Source: Novosphingobium terrae
GTDB lineage: Bacteria > Pseudomonadota > Alphaproteobacteria > Sphingomonadales > Sphingomonadaceae
Assembly: GCF_017163935.1 (NCBI RefSeq)
Contig: NZ_JABVZR010000001.1
Location: 1,674,001 to 1,738,000 of the forward strand
Reading direction: 5' to 3'
DNA length: 64,000 bases
This document shows, one piece after another, positions 35,628 to 43,765 of this stretch. The translations under genes were made by a program, and so were the position numbers. Under the pieces are notes generated by a model. It had not been told where the DNA came from. It was given only the letters and a program-made list of their open reading frames with translations, and did no database searches. Each line of letters opens with the position of its first letter. Within the stretch, counting starts at the first letter, position 1.

Positions 35628-35646
35628 CAGGCTCCTGAGGAGCCTG
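35628..35646. other. Short perfect hairpin upstream of the antiporter gene
   Basis: CAGGCTCC (35628-35635) and GGAGCCTG (35639-35646) form a perfect 8 bp inverted repeat with a 3-base loop, 25 bp before the antiporter ATG. There is no T-run, so it is not a standard terminator. It could affect translation or be an operator. Confidence 0.35.
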
Positions 35647-35671
35647 TTCAAATGTCGGGTGTTCCATATCC

Positions 35672-36937
35672 ATGCTCGCAATCTCTTATCCCCTCACGCT
35701 TCTGGTTGTCGGCGCACTTTTGCTGTTCGGAAGCTGGCTGCCGATGCTGCTGAGCCGATTTCCCTTGTCGTTGCCCATGTTGTGTCTGGCCGGCGGGTTC
35801 GGCCTTTCCTTCACCCATCTGGTGCAATTGCCACCCATGCCGTGGGGGAACAGTGATCTTGGCGAGAAGATCAACGAGATCATCGTGGTACTCGCCCTGA
35901 TGGAGGCCGGGCTGCGCATTGATCGCCGTTTCAGCATTCGGAGTTGGGCGTCGGTATGGCGGCTCCTTCTCGTTTCCATGCCGCTCACCATCCTCGCCCT
36001 GATGCTGCTGGGGCATTATTTTCTTGGCTTTGGATGGGCTGCGTCGCTTCTTCTGGCAACTGCTCTGGCGCCAACGGATCCGGTTCTGGCTGCCGACGTA
36101 CAAACCGGGCCGCCCGGATCGGGAGACGATGGCGAGACACGCTTTGCGCTGACTGCCGAAGCGGGCCTCAACGACGGACTGGCGTTTCCGTTCATCCTGC
36201 TGGCGCTGATGATGCAAAGCGGAGCCAATGCATTCGGGCATTGGCTGGCCGTCGATACCGTGGGGGAACTTGCGATCGGTACAGTGGTCGGACTGGTCGT
36301 TGGCCGGTCGGTGGGTTTGCTTCTCTTCAGGCTGCCGTCGATCAAGCTGTCAAACACCGGCGAAGGTCTGGCCGCCGTGGGTGCGACCCTGCTTTGCTAT
36401 GCTGCCACGACGATGTTGCACGGCAACGGGTTTGTCGCTGTTTTCATTGCGGCGATTATGATCAGGGTCGTATGCCCTCAGGACGCTTTCCATGTGACCA
36501 TGGCCGAATTTGCCGCACAGGTCGAACGGGTGCTGGTGATGCTGATCCTTCTCATCCTCGGTTGGGGTCTCGGTTCCGGCTTGCTTGCTGCTCTCACTCC
36601 CGTTGGTGCAGCCGTTGCCTTGGGGCTGATCCTTATCATCCGGCCGGTCAGTGCCCTGATAGCATTCCGGGGATCAAGGGAGAGTGGACTGTCGCGCAGG
36701 CTGATCGGCTTTTTCGGGGTCAGGGGCATCGGAACGCTTTACTATCTGCAATATGCGTTCAACCGCTCGGTCTTCGCTGAGCGCGCTCAGATATGGGCCG
36801 TTTGCTCATTGGCCATTGCAGCATCGATCTTCCTGCATGGCTTGCTTACCAAGCCAGCGATGGCTCGCGCCGATGCGCGTCGCGCACGGCGTTCGAGCGG
36901 AACACGGGAAGACCTGTTGCTAACTGAGCCCCGATGA
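35672..36937 (+). CDS. Cation:proton antiporter (CPA1 family)
   Basis: An integral membrane exchanger of 421 residues with about twelve hydrophobic segments. The ion-binding region is APTDPVLAADV (with the family Asp of the ND/TD motif) followed by AEAGLNDGLAFPFILLAL, matching NhaP-type CPA1 antiporters. A conserved late segment, FFGVRGIGTLYYLQYA, carries the R-G-x-GS-like motif of CPA1. It probably extrudes Na+ or K+ in exchange for protons and supports pH or salt tolerance. The stop overlaps a downstream ATG (36934), so the AlkB-like gene behind it could be coupled. Confidence 0.9.
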   Translation: MLAISYPLTLLVVGALLLFGSWLPMLLSRFPLSLPMLCLAGGFGLSFTHLVQLPPMPWGNSDLGEKINEIIVVLALMEAGLRIDRRFSIRSWASVWRLLLVSMPLTILALMLLGHYFLGFGWAASLLLATALAPTDPVLAADVQTGPPGSGDDGETRFALTAEAGLNDGLAFPFILLALMMQSGANAFGHWLAVDTVGELAIGTVVGLVVGRSVGLLLFRLPSIKLSNTGEGLAAVGATLLCYAATTMLHGNGFVAVFIAAIMIRVVCPQDAFHVTMAEFAAQVERVLVMLILLILGWGLGSGLLAALTPVGAAVALGLILIIRPVSALIAFRGSRESGLSRRLIGFFGVRGIGTLYYLQYAFNRSVFAERAQIWAVCSLAIAASIFLHGLLTKPAMARADARRARRSSGTREDLLLTEPR

Positions 36938-37032
36938 GCCTCTTCCACCTCCGGGATCCTGGCGAACCTTGCCCCGCAAAATTGCCTGTTTTGCTTGCCA
37001 ATCGTGGGGTGTTTGGGCTGGAGAAGACCGTG

Positions 37033-37617
37033 ATGTTTGATCTATTTGATACACAGCTTATCCCCGGACTTTCTGCACAGGATGGCTTTTGCACGCCTGA
37101 CAATGAGGCGTTTCTCGTCGAGCAAATCGAAGCGCAGGCTCTCGCGCCCTTTCGGTTTCAGGGATGGTTCGGCAAGCGCCTCACAGCCTCATTCGGATTC
37201 AATTATGATTTCGAGACCGCTGCGTTTGCGCCTGCAGAACCCATTCCCGCCTGGCTTGAGCCGATCCGGGCGCAAGCTGCAGCCTTTGCCGGGTTGAAGG
37301 CTGGAGATTTGGTGCAAGCCCTGCTCCTTTGTTACGATCCTGGAGCCGGTATCGGCTGGCATCGCGATCGTCCGCTTTTCGAGCATGTCATCGGGATCTC
37401 ACTCGGTGCAGATACGTCCATGCGCTTCCGGCGTCGAACAGAGAAGGGCTTTCAGCGTCTGTCCCTGCCGATCCTCTCTCGTTCGATCTATCACCTGTCC
37501 GGAGAGGCGCGGTATCAGTGGGAGCATAGTATCGCGGACATGAGTGAGAAACGCTGGTCCATCACATTCCGTAGCCTGTCTGCCAGGGGGCGTGACTTCC
37601 TTTCGCGCGGTAACTGA
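37033..37617 (+). CDS. AlkB-like 2-oxoglutarate/Fe(II) dioxygenase
   Basis: Members demethylate alkylated DNA or RNA bases by oxidation. The Fe(II)-binding HxD lies in GIGWHRDRPLFEHVIGISL and the distal His in YQWEHSIADM. The 2-oxoglutarate arginines appear in RWSITFRSL, and LLCYDPGAGIGWH precedes the HxD as in AlkB. The start chosen is the ATG at 37033 (MFDLFDTQLIPGLS), with GGAGAAG about 9 bases upstream; the frame also has an ATG at 36934 that overlaps the antiporter stop. The protein is 194-195 residues, near the size of bacterial AlkB. Confidence 0.88.
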   Translation: MFDLFDTQLIPGLSAQDGFCTPDNEAFLVEQIEAQALAPFRFQGWFGKRLTASFGFNYDFETAAFAPAEPIPAWLEPIRAQAAAFAGLKAGDLVQALLLCYDPGAGIGWHRDRPLFEHVIGISLGADTSMRFRRRTEKGFQRLSLPILSRSIYHLSGEARYQWEHSIADMSEKRWSITFRSLSARGRDFLSRGN

Positions 37618-37660
37618 CCCTTCGTCGAGTTCAGGCGTTTGCACCCTGCAGGAGGCGCCC

Positions 37661-38179
37661 GTGAACGCATTGCTCATTCCAAATTGTCTCGATGGGCCTC
37701 AAGGTGTCTGTCGTGCGGTGGTTGAAACACCCGCCGGGCATCGATCGAGGTTCGACTATGACCCGACAACCGGATTGTTCGAACTCGCGGGAGTCCTGCC
37801 GGCAGGAATGTCGTTTCCAGTCGCCTTCGGCTTTATTCCGTCGACGCGCGCCCAGGATGGTGATCCCGTTGATGTGTTGATCCTTGCCGATGATGAGTTA
37901 CCAGTGGGTTGCCTCGTCACAGTTCGGTTGTTGGGCGTGATCGAAGCATGGCAGACCGAGGGCGGCGATATCTTTCGCAATGACAGGCTGATCGCGCGTG
38001 TGGCCCAGTCACGAGCCTTCGCCGATGTCGAAGACCTCTCCAATCTGGGAGAGGCCTTTATCGCAGAATTAAGCCACTTTTTCGTGACGATGAACGACCT
38101 CAAAGGCCGATACTTCGACGTGAAAGCGGTAGGAGACGCGCAGACAGCTTCAGACTTTGTCCAGAGAGCCCAGATTTGA
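37661..38179 (+). CDS. Second divergent inorganic pyrophosphatase-family protein
   Basis: A 172-residue relative of the protein at 21582-22118. It keeps the metal-binding QDGDPVDVLI and the GFIPSTRAQ segment. However, the catalytic lysine of the KY pair is Arg (HRSRFDY), the C-terminal Tyr-Lys pair is Met-Asn (VTMNDLKGRYF), and the loop TEGGDIFRND is atypical. AGGAGG seven bases before a GTG at 37661 fixes the start, so the longer frame to 37544 is not used. With these substitutions, full pyrophosphatase activity is doubtful. It follows the AlkB-like gene with 43 bp between and may share its transcript. Confidence 0.8.
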   Translation: MNALLIPNCLDGPQGVCRAVVETPAGHRSRFDYDPTTGLFELAGVLPAGMSFPVAFGFIPSTRAQDGDPVDVLILADDELPVGCLVTVRLLGVIEAWQTEGGDIFRNDRLIARVAQSRAFADVEDLSNLGEAFIAELSHFFVTMNDLKGRYFDVKAVGDAQTASDFVQRAQI

Positions 38180-38312
38180 AGGTGGTGTGGGACTGTGCAC
38201 AGGGCGTTGCCTATGGCGACGGAACCGGCCGCTGCGTTCGGGTATGCTCCTGGAGCGCTATGCAACCGCAAGATGCGTTGGGCATTTCACTCTGCAGATG
38301 ATGGAGATCGAG

Positions 38313-38489
38313 ATGAACGAGAAGGACGGAAGGCACCGGGAAAGCCACAGTGCAGACATATCGATGATCCGGGAAGGGGAGGTCAAGTACTGGGCGGCTC
38401 ATTTTGGAGTGCCAGAGGAAGAGCTGCAGGAGGCCGTCGATACAGTTGGCGAAAACGCTGCTGCTGTGAGGGAATATCTCCGGCGATAG
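38313..38489 (+). CDS. DUF3606 family small protein
   Basis: A 58-residue protein whose core, REGEVKYWAAHFGVPEEEL followed by QEAVDTVGENAAAVREYL, is the DUF3606 signature (E-x-x-YW...LGVSEEEL...AV...VG...V...L). DUF3606 proteins are widespread in alphaproteobacteria and associated with stress and stationary phase, but their function is unproven. The ATG at 38313 follows GGAGATCG; an ATG at 38301 is also in frame. The DksA-type gene starts 13 bp after the stop, so the two look cotranscribed. Confidence 0.85.
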   Translation: MNEKDGRHRESHSADISMIREGEVKYWAAHFGVPEEELQEAVDTVGENAAAVREYLRR

Positions 38490-38502
38490 AATGGAGGCAG
38501 GC

Positions 38503-38766
38503 ATGGCAGGCGGATGGACCCGGGACGGAGCGGTACAGGATCAGATTGACGACACCGTGAAGGATGCGGTCGAACTTGCCCGATCGCGGATGCAGAGCGG
38601 CGATGGCGAGAGCCACTGCGTGATATGTGGTGAGCAAATTCCGGAAGCTCGACGCAGGGCGCTCCCCAGTGCAAAAACTTGTGTTCCCTGTCAATCACGG
38701 CGCGACACAAGCGCCGCCGTTTCAGCCTTCAATCGCCGCGCAAGCAAAGATAGCCAGCTAAAATAG
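38503..38766 (+). CDS. DksA/TraR-type C4 zinc-finger protein
   Basis: An 87-residue protein with a C4 zinc finger, CVICGEQIPEARRRALP then CVPCQ (Cys-x2-Cys, 17 residues, Cys-x2-Cys), preceded by an amphipathic helix (DTVKDAVELARSRMQ). This is the layout of short DksA/TraR proteins that bind the RNA polymerase secondary channel. The coiled coil with the DxxDxA tip of full DksA is missing, as in the small phage/plasmid TraR type. GGAGG five bases before the ATG at 38503 sets the start. It may modulate transcription under stress, following DUF3606. Confidence 0.85.
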   Translation: MAGGWTRDGAVQDQIDDTVKDAVELARSRMQSGDGESHCVICGEQIPEARRRALPSAKTCVPCQSRRDTSAAVSAFNRRASKDSQLK

Positions 38767-38938
38767 ACGCTGTCGCTGTAGATTGAAAAGGATGTGTGTG
38801 CCTCTTTTATCGGTGGCCAGCTCGCTGTCATTCATGGCAGCTAGAGTGCCGTAAGGAGTCTTCTGTCGGAATCGGGGACACTGTCTCATCAGAGATATGA
38901 GGTGATTTGTTTCCGTATTTTTTTAGCAATAATGCAAA

Positions 38939-38960
38939 TGTCCCCGCCGAAGCGGGGACA
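38939..38960 (-). terminator. Strong hairpin, probable Rho-independent terminator of the CsbD-like gene
   Basis: On the minus strand, TGTCCCCGC pairs perfectly over 9 bp with GCGGGGACA around a TTCG tetraloop, starting 8 bp after the CsbD-like stop (38969). It is followed by TTTGCATTATT rather than a pure T-run. The very stable tetraloop hairpin at a gene end supports termination. Confidence 0.6.
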
Positions 38961-38968
38961 GTCGATCC

Positions 38969-39154
38969 TTACTTTTCCGGCTGGCCCGTGCCAGGTGTTG
39001 TGGTCTTTGGGGCCTTCCCGTCCTCGACACGACCCTCATTGCGAAGTTCGCGGCCTTCCTGAGCCTTTTCCTGCGCTTCGGGCGATTTGCCATGCTCGTA
39101 GGCTTCTTCTTTCACAAAGCCGGCGGCTTCCTTGATCTTCCCAGTGATCGTCAT
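38969..39154 (-). CDS. CsbD-like small stress protein
   Basis: The 61-residue product starts MTITGKIKEAAGFVKEEAYE and is highly charged throughout. The GKIKEAAG opening and the helical, Glu/Lys-rich make-up resemble CsbD-type general stress proteins, although the second CsbD repeat is degenerate and the tail is Thr/Pro-rich (APKTTTPGTGQPEK). A GGAGCACCCC precedes the ATG. A strong hairpin terminates the transcript just downstream. Function of CsbD proteins is unknown. Confidence 0.7.
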   Translation of the reverse strand: MTITGKIKEAAGFVKEEAYEHGKSPEAQEKAQEGRELRNEGRVEDGKAPKTTTPGTGQPEK

Positions 39155-39240
39155 GGGGTGCTCCTAACATTATGCCATGATTATTCATGCGCATCTTTGA
39201 AGCGCCTTGCAGAGCGTATGGGTCCATTGAAGATTTAACT

Positions 39241-39711
39241 TTAAAGTGTCGCGAGGCGCAGGAACAGGGCGACTAGCGATATAACTGCGATCGCCATCTG
39301 CGGAGGCCGCAACTGCCCGAAATGCGCAGGCGCATGACCTTGAAGAGCAGCGTTAGCATCGAGCTTCGCGACAAAGGCGAATCCTGCAGCGAGGAGGGCA
39401 GCTGCCCATCCGTTCAATCCCGCCCAGGCGCAGATCAGAGCCAGGCCCGCAATCGATACGTACAGTATCATGGTGAGGATTTCGATGCGTGTCGAAGCTT
39501 TGGGCTGTCCGAAGCCAAACCCTCGTCTGACCCCGCCGACAAAGGAGAGGATAAGCGCTGCCCAGATGATGGTGAGGCTTGCGGCATCGTCGCGCAGTGG
39601 TGGGAATAGCCAGGCGCCGATTGCGCCCAAAGCCATCGGGATCATCGGACCATATCCGAAGACAAGACTGTCAAGTGGTATCGCTGATGCGGGCGAAGCT
39701 GGGCGAGTCAT
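39241..39711 (-). CDS. DUF3429 integral membrane protein
   Basis: A 156-residue protein with about five hydrophobic segments. The start IPLDSLVFGYGPMIPMALGA and the polar link FVGGVRRGFGFGQPKAST match DUF3429. The same opening is found in the chimeric protein at 62478-63023, although that copy has lost the last helices and gained a different C-terminus. Function is unknown. The next gene upstream on this strand is the PfpI-like gene, 204 bp away, across a 13 bp inverted repeat. Confidence 0.82.
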   Translation of the reverse strand: MTRPASPASAIPLDSLVFGYGPMIPMALGAIGAWLFPPLRDDAASLTIIWAALILSFVGGVRRGFGFGQPKASTRIEILTMILYVSIAGLALICAWAGLNGWAAALLAAGFAFVAKLDANAALQGHAPAHFGQLRPPQMAIAVISLVALFLRLATL

Positions 39712-39856
39712 GCCACTTTGCCCCGGTCGCGCTCGCCCCCTTCAACCCAAGTGTTTCGGCTTTGGATCAGGAAGTGGCCATCTTTCGGGGCGCTCATTTT
39801 GATCTTTTCCGGGAAGGGTTGCAGGTGCAGGATGCGGCATCCATTGGCATGCCACG

Positions 39857-39896
39857 ACGCATCACGAGACAGCATTGAGCATCTCTCGTGATGCGT
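39857..39896. repeat. Perfect 13 bp inverted repeat (stem-loop) 3' of the PfpI-like gene
   Basis: ACGCATCACGAGA (39857-39869) is the exact reverse complement of TCTCGTGATGCGT (39884-39896) with a 14-base loop. It lies 20 bp downstream of the PfpI-like stop (39916). No T-run follows on either strand, so it may be a non-canonical terminator, an RNA-stabilising structure or a protein-binding site. Confidence 0.6.
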
Positions 39897-39915
39897 TCGT
39901 CGGCGCTTTTTGGGA

Positions 39916-40461
39916 TCAAATTTCTGCGCTGACAGCCATGCCTTCCTGAAGCGCGGCGATGATTGCCTTTGCAAATGCCGGGATATCGGCGGGCTTGCGG
40001 CTGGTGATGAGGTTGCCATCAACGACCACCTCTTCATCCACGACCTCGGCCCCTGCATTGCGCAAGTCGGTACGGATCGATGGCCAGCTGGTAACCTTGC
40101 GACCGTCGAGGACATCGGCTTCGGCCAGTAACCAGGGGCCATGGCAGATTGCGGCAACCGGTTTGCGGGCCATCACGAAGCCCTTGATCAGTTCGATCGC
40201 TCGGGGCTCGAGCCTGAGATTGTCGGGGTTCATCTGCCCGCCAGGCAGCACGAGAGCATCGTAGCTCCCGACTTCGACCTCATCGAGCGTCTTATCCACG
40301 CCGACGCTGTCTCCCCAGTCTGTATGCTGCCAGCCCTTGATTTCACCCGCCTTGGGGCTGGCGATCACGGTTTCAAAGCCAGCCTGTTGAAGGGCATCCC
40401 GAGGGCCGGTCAGCTCTGATTGCTCGAAACCATCGGTTGCGATGATGAGAACTCGGCTCAT
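39916..40461 (-). CDS. PfpI/DJ-1 family protein (type 1 glutamine amidotransferase-like)
   Basis: The 181-residue protein has the DJ-1/PfpI fold. The nucleophile cysteine is in AAICHGPWLL, preceded by PGGQMNPDNLR, and the partner Glu is in the DGFEQSELTGP region. This set fits the YhbO/PfpI subgroup, with deglycase or chaperone-like stress functions. AGGAG eight bases before the ATG at 40461 sets the start. It is divergent from glgX with about 255 bp between the starts. Confidence 0.92.
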   Translation of the reverse strand: MSRVLIIATDGFEQSELTGPRDALQQAGFETVIASPKAGEIKGWQHTDWGDSVGVDKTLDEVEVGSYDALVLPGGQMNPDNLRLEPRAIELIKGFVMARKPVAAICHGPWLLAEADVLDGRKVTSWPSIRTDLRNAGAEVVDEEVVVDGNLITSRKPADIPAFAKAIIAALQEGMAVSAEI

Positions 40462-40717
40462 GCAAAAATCTCCTGAAATTTTGGGTTTCTGGCGGAATGG
40501 ACGGTCAGAGCCATTGATCCGGGGCCATTCCTCGGGTTGGCGCGGCGCAGGGCCGGTCTGACGATGCAGTGGGAAAGCCAGCACCTGTCTGATCGCTTCA
40601 CTGTTGTGTTCGGTCAGGCGGGAACCGCGTTCGGCGCCAGCGCTTATTTTGTTATGCCTTTGCAGGTGCCCATACGGGTCATTGGTGGTGGCAAGATTCT
40701 TGTCAGGAGTTTCCCGA

Positions 40718-42856
40718 ATGACGCCTTTGGCGCCCGCAGAAGCAATCTTCGACTTTGCCAGGCCAGAGCGCATTTATCCGGATATGGGCGCAGTGTTCGA
40801 CGGGCAGGGGACACATTTTGCCGTCTTCTCCGAAAACGGCGAGGCCGTGGAATTATGCCTGTTCGGCCGGGACGGAATGGATGAAATCCGACTGGAATTG
40901 CCGCATCGCGAGGGGCATGTATTTTCCGGCTATCTCCCTGGCGTCGGGCCGGGGCAGCTCTACGGCTACCGCACGCACGGCGCCTACGATCCGGGGCAAG
41001 GCCACCGGTTCAATCCCAACAAGCTGTTGCTCGATCCTTACGCCCGCTCGGTGAGCGGCAGCATAAGCTGGGACGACGCGCTTTGGGGTTATGATCTGGC
41101 TTCGGGTGATGACACTTCCTTCGACGCACGCGATTCTGCCCCCTTCATGGTCAAGGGCGTGGTGGAAGACCCCCGCTTCGACTGGGAAGGGGACAAGGCA
41201 ATCCGCCGGCCCTGGAACGAAACCATCATCTATGAGGCACATGTACGCGGCTTGACGATGCGCCATCCAGGTGTACCCGAGGCATTGCGCGGCACCTACG
41301 CGGGGATGGCCTGCGATGCTATTCTCGATCATCTGACGAAGCTCGGCGTCACGGCGATCGAACTGCTTCCCTGCCAGTTTTTCCTTGATGACCGTATGCT
41401 GGTGGAAAAGGGACTGTCAAATTACTGGGGGTATCAGACCCTCGGCTTTTTCTCACCCGAACCGCGCTATTTGGGGGCAGGGGAGCTTGCGCCCTCGCCG
41501 ATCCGCCAGTTCAAGGACATGGTGCGGCGCTTCCACCGCGCCGGCATCGAAGTGATCATGGATGTGGTCTACAATCACACGGCCGAGGGATCGGAAAAAG
41601 GTCCTACACTCAGCTTCCGCGGTCTGGACAATGCCAGCTACTATGTTCTTTCCGATGATGACCGGCGCTATTGTTACGATGTCACCGGCACCGGCAATTC
41701 GCTGTCCGTTGCCCACCCCATGGTGATGCGCATGGTCATGGACTCTCTGCGCTATTGGGTCGAGGTGATGCACGTTGACGGATTTCGCTTCGATCTGGCT
41801 TCGACCCTGGGACGGCAGGGGCTCGGCTTTGACCGTGGCGGGACGTTTTTCGCTGCCATGGGACAGGATCCGGTGCTCTCGGGTGCCAAGCTGATCGCCG
41901 AGCCGTGGGATGTTGGCGAGGGCGGTTACCAGGTCGGCGGCTTTCCTCCGCCATTCAGAGAATGGAATGACAAGTTCCGTGACTGCATGCGCGGCTTCTG
42001 GCGCGGCGACAGCGCCCTTGTCGGCGATCTGGCCAACCATATGCTCGGCTCGCCTGAACAGTTCAATCATACAGGGCGGCTCGGCACGACTTCGGTGAAT
42101 TTCCTCTGTGCCCATGATGGCTTCACGCTGATGGACACGGTCAGCTATGCTCGGCGCCATAATGAAGCGAATGGCGAGGGCGGTGCTGACGGTCACGACA
42201 ACAACCTGTCGGACAATATGGGCGCGGAAGGCGACAGCCAGGACGATGCCATCGTCGAGGCCAGGGCGCAGCGCCGCCGGGCCATGCTGGCAAGCTTGTT
42301 GCTGGCGCAGGGTGTCCCGATGCTGCTTGCGGGAGACGAGCTGGGCAACAGCCAGAAGGGCAACAACAACGTTTATTGCCAGGATAATGAGACGAGCTGG
42401 GTCGATTGGGCTCACGCCGATTGTTCTCTTGCCGACTTTGTCGGGCAACTCTGCGCTTTCCGAGCCGCTCATCCGGTTGTGGCACAAACCGTTTTCCTGC
42501 GAGGTGATGCCGAACGACCCGAAGTTGTTTGGTTTCAGCCAGACGGTCGAGAAATGAACGATGACCTATGGGGGCAGGACGAGTTGAAGGTGCTCGGCCT
42601 TTACCTCGATCGCTCCTTGCGCGAGGCTGGTGAAGAGCGGGACGGAGAGCGCCCCTTGTTCTTGATTTTCAACGCTGGCGAGGCAGTGGACTTTACCCTG
42701 CCTGATCAGGGAGATTCTCAGGGCTGGCATCTCGTTCTGGACACCACCCGCAGCGCGCCTTTCACCTTCTTCGAGCCCGGGCACAGTGGCTCGCTCGTTG
42801 CCGGACAACCTGTCGTTGTGCCGGCAGGCAGTCTGAGCGTGTACGCGGTGGGATAA
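40718..42856 (+). CDS. glgX: Glycogen debranching enzyme GlgX
   Basis: GH13 isoamylase-type enzyme removing alpha-1,6 branches from partly degraded glycogen. The 712 residues start with a CBM48-like domain (GAVFDGQGTHFAVFSENGEAV), then the GH13 barrel with the conserved DVVYNHTAE, VDGFRFDLAS (nucleophile Asp), LIAEPWDVG (acid Glu) and FLCAHDGFTL (third Asp). CAGGAG eight bases before the ATG at 40718 fixes the start. Downstream there is a hairpin cluster, and no other glg genes are in the window. With the GH15 protein it could return storage glucan to glucose. Confidence 0.95.
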   Translation: MTPLAPAEAIFDFARPERIYPDMGAVFDGQGTHFAVFSENGEAVELCLFGRDGMDEIRLELPHREGHVFSGYLPGVGPGQLYGYRTHGAYDPGQGHRFNPNKLLLDPYARSVSGSISWDDALWGYDLASGDDTSFDARDSAPFMVKGVVEDPRFDWEGDKAIRRPWNETIIYEAHVRGLTMRHPGVPEALRGTYAGMACDAILDHLTKLGVTAIELLPCQFFLDDRMLVEKGLSNYWGYQTLGFFSPEPRYLGAGELAPSPIRQFKDMVRRFHRAGIEVIMDVVYNHTAEGSEKGPTLSFRGLDNASYYVLSDDDRRYCYDVTGTGNSLSVAHPMVMRMVMDSLRYWVEVMHVDGFRFDLASTLGRQGLGFDRGGTFFAAMGQDPVLSGAKLIAEPWDVGEGGYQVGGFPPPFREWNDKFRDCMRGFWRGDSALVGDLANHMLGSPEQFNHTGRLGTTSVNFLCAHDGFTLMDTVSYARRHNEANGEGGADGHDNNLSDNMGAEGDSQDDAIVEARAQRRRAMLASLLLAQGVPMLLAGDELGNSQKGNNNVYCQDNETSWVDWAHADCSLADFVGQLCAFRAAHPVVAQTVFLRGDAERPEVVWFQPDGREMNDDLWGQDELKVLGLYLDRSLREAGEERDGERPLFLIFNAGEAVDFTLPDQGDSQGWHLVLDTTRSAPFTFFEPGHSGSLVAGQPVVVPAGSLSVYAVG

Positions 42857-42892
42857 CTCAGGAGGGAGGCGGTGCCGTCTTCAGTTGGGTTG

Positions 42893-42990
42893 TGTCCCAA
42901 TCGGGACATCGCTGGTTTCGGTTCCTGGCGGAAGTCGCAGGTTTGAAACCGGTGTATGATGCTGGATGTGGCCTGGCGAAACCGCCAGGC
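42893..42990. other. Two hairpins downstream of glgX
   Basis: TGTCCC/GGGACA with an AATC loop (42893-42908) and GCCTGGC/GCCAGGC with a 6-base loop (42971-42990) follow the glgX stop by about 35 and 115 bp. A further GCCTGGCGG copy starts near 43006. Neither hairpin has a T-run. They could terminate glgX and the relic gene opposite, or be repeat debris. Confidence 0.4.
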
Positions 42991-43029
42991 AATCCCTTCG
43001 CATGCGCCTGGCGGTAAGCTTGTTTGTGG

Positions 43030-43541
43030 TCAGGCGGCTCGCGGAGCCTCTGCCATCAACTCGGCCTTGCGAGTTGCCATTTGCTCGCCCAAAGCCTTGA
43101 GATCCATTTTGCTGTCGCGGCATTCAGAGAAGAGTTCGGTTTCCTCTTCCTCAACATGGTGGTTGATCTATTCGCCCAGCACGGACTTTGGCATCAAAAA
43201 GCGGATCACCAACCTTGCCTGCCTGGATCTGGGCGATCAGCTTCTTGGCGCTGGCATGTTCGACTTCGGCTTCATCGAGCAGATCGTCGTCCTCGATCGC
43301 GTCATATGCCGCCGGATAGAAGAATTCCTCCTCAGTTTGCGTATGGACAGTGAGGGCAAGGCGGATTTTGTCGGCACTCTTCTGCTTGGCTTTGTCATCC
43401 TCGGTCTTGTCATAGTCCGTGAACCAGGGGTAGGCCCCTGAGTGCCGACGGAAAGGCAGTAAGGCAGCAATCAACCTTGAACTGTCCGTGGCAATTTTTC
43501 TCAAGTGAGGCGCATTCCGTGCAATTGTCGGACGTTGCCAT
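43030..43541 (-). pseudogene. Broken hemerythrin HHE-domain gene
   Basis: One frame reads WFTDYDKTEDDKAKQK, ADKIRLALTVHTQTEEEFFY and DEAEVEHASAKKLIAQI, which is the middle of a bacterial hemerythrin-like cation-binding protein. It runs off with FDAKVRAGRIDQPPC and a stop at 43151. The neighbouring frame then continues LGE, an in-frame TAG, INHHVEEEETELF and SECRDSKMDLKALGEQMATR to a TGA at 43030, which is the expected hemerythrin end. At least one frameshift and one nonsense codon are therefore present. The N-terminal HHE motif before WFTDYD is also not intact, and the original start may lie at the ATG near 43541. Confidence 0.75.
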
Positions 43542-43677
43542 GTGATGCCCCACATGAAAATTCTCGAGCGGCCGGTTCGATCGCTCGGTCTGCTCGCTTA
43601 GGCTGGCGACAACCTGATGCGCTACCTGCACCACATCTTCGTCGCGCCGGTTACATCGTTCGCACTGGAAGAGTGGC

Positions 43678-43702
43678 GGAACAACGGTTTGGTCATGATG
43701 TT
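43678..43702 (+). promoter_or_regulatory. Possible EcfG (general stress sigma) promoter
   Basis: GGAAC (43678-43682) and TGTT (43699-43702) are separated by 16 bases, close to the alphaproteobacterial EcfG pattern GGAAC-N16-CGTT. It lies about 65 bp before the SYLF-domain gene. One base of the -10 differs, so the call is tentative. Confidence 0.35.
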
Positions 43703-43765
43703 AAAGCTTAGGCTCGGGCAACATAGAGTGCCCGGTTCTTCCAGCTGCCCAAGGACTGTTCTCTC

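Noticed and set aside
39708..39875. 55-codon minus-strand frame overlapping the DUF3429 start by ATGA
   Set aside because: Its start codon lies in the loop of the 13 bp inverted repeat, it has no good ribosome-binding site and the sequence has no family resemblance. The overlap alone is weak evidence.
43410..43634. 74-codon minus-strand frame at the 5' side of the hemerythrin relic
   Set aside because: It is Cys-rich but shows no metal-site spacing or family match. It probably contains part of the damaged 5' end of the hemerythrin gene.
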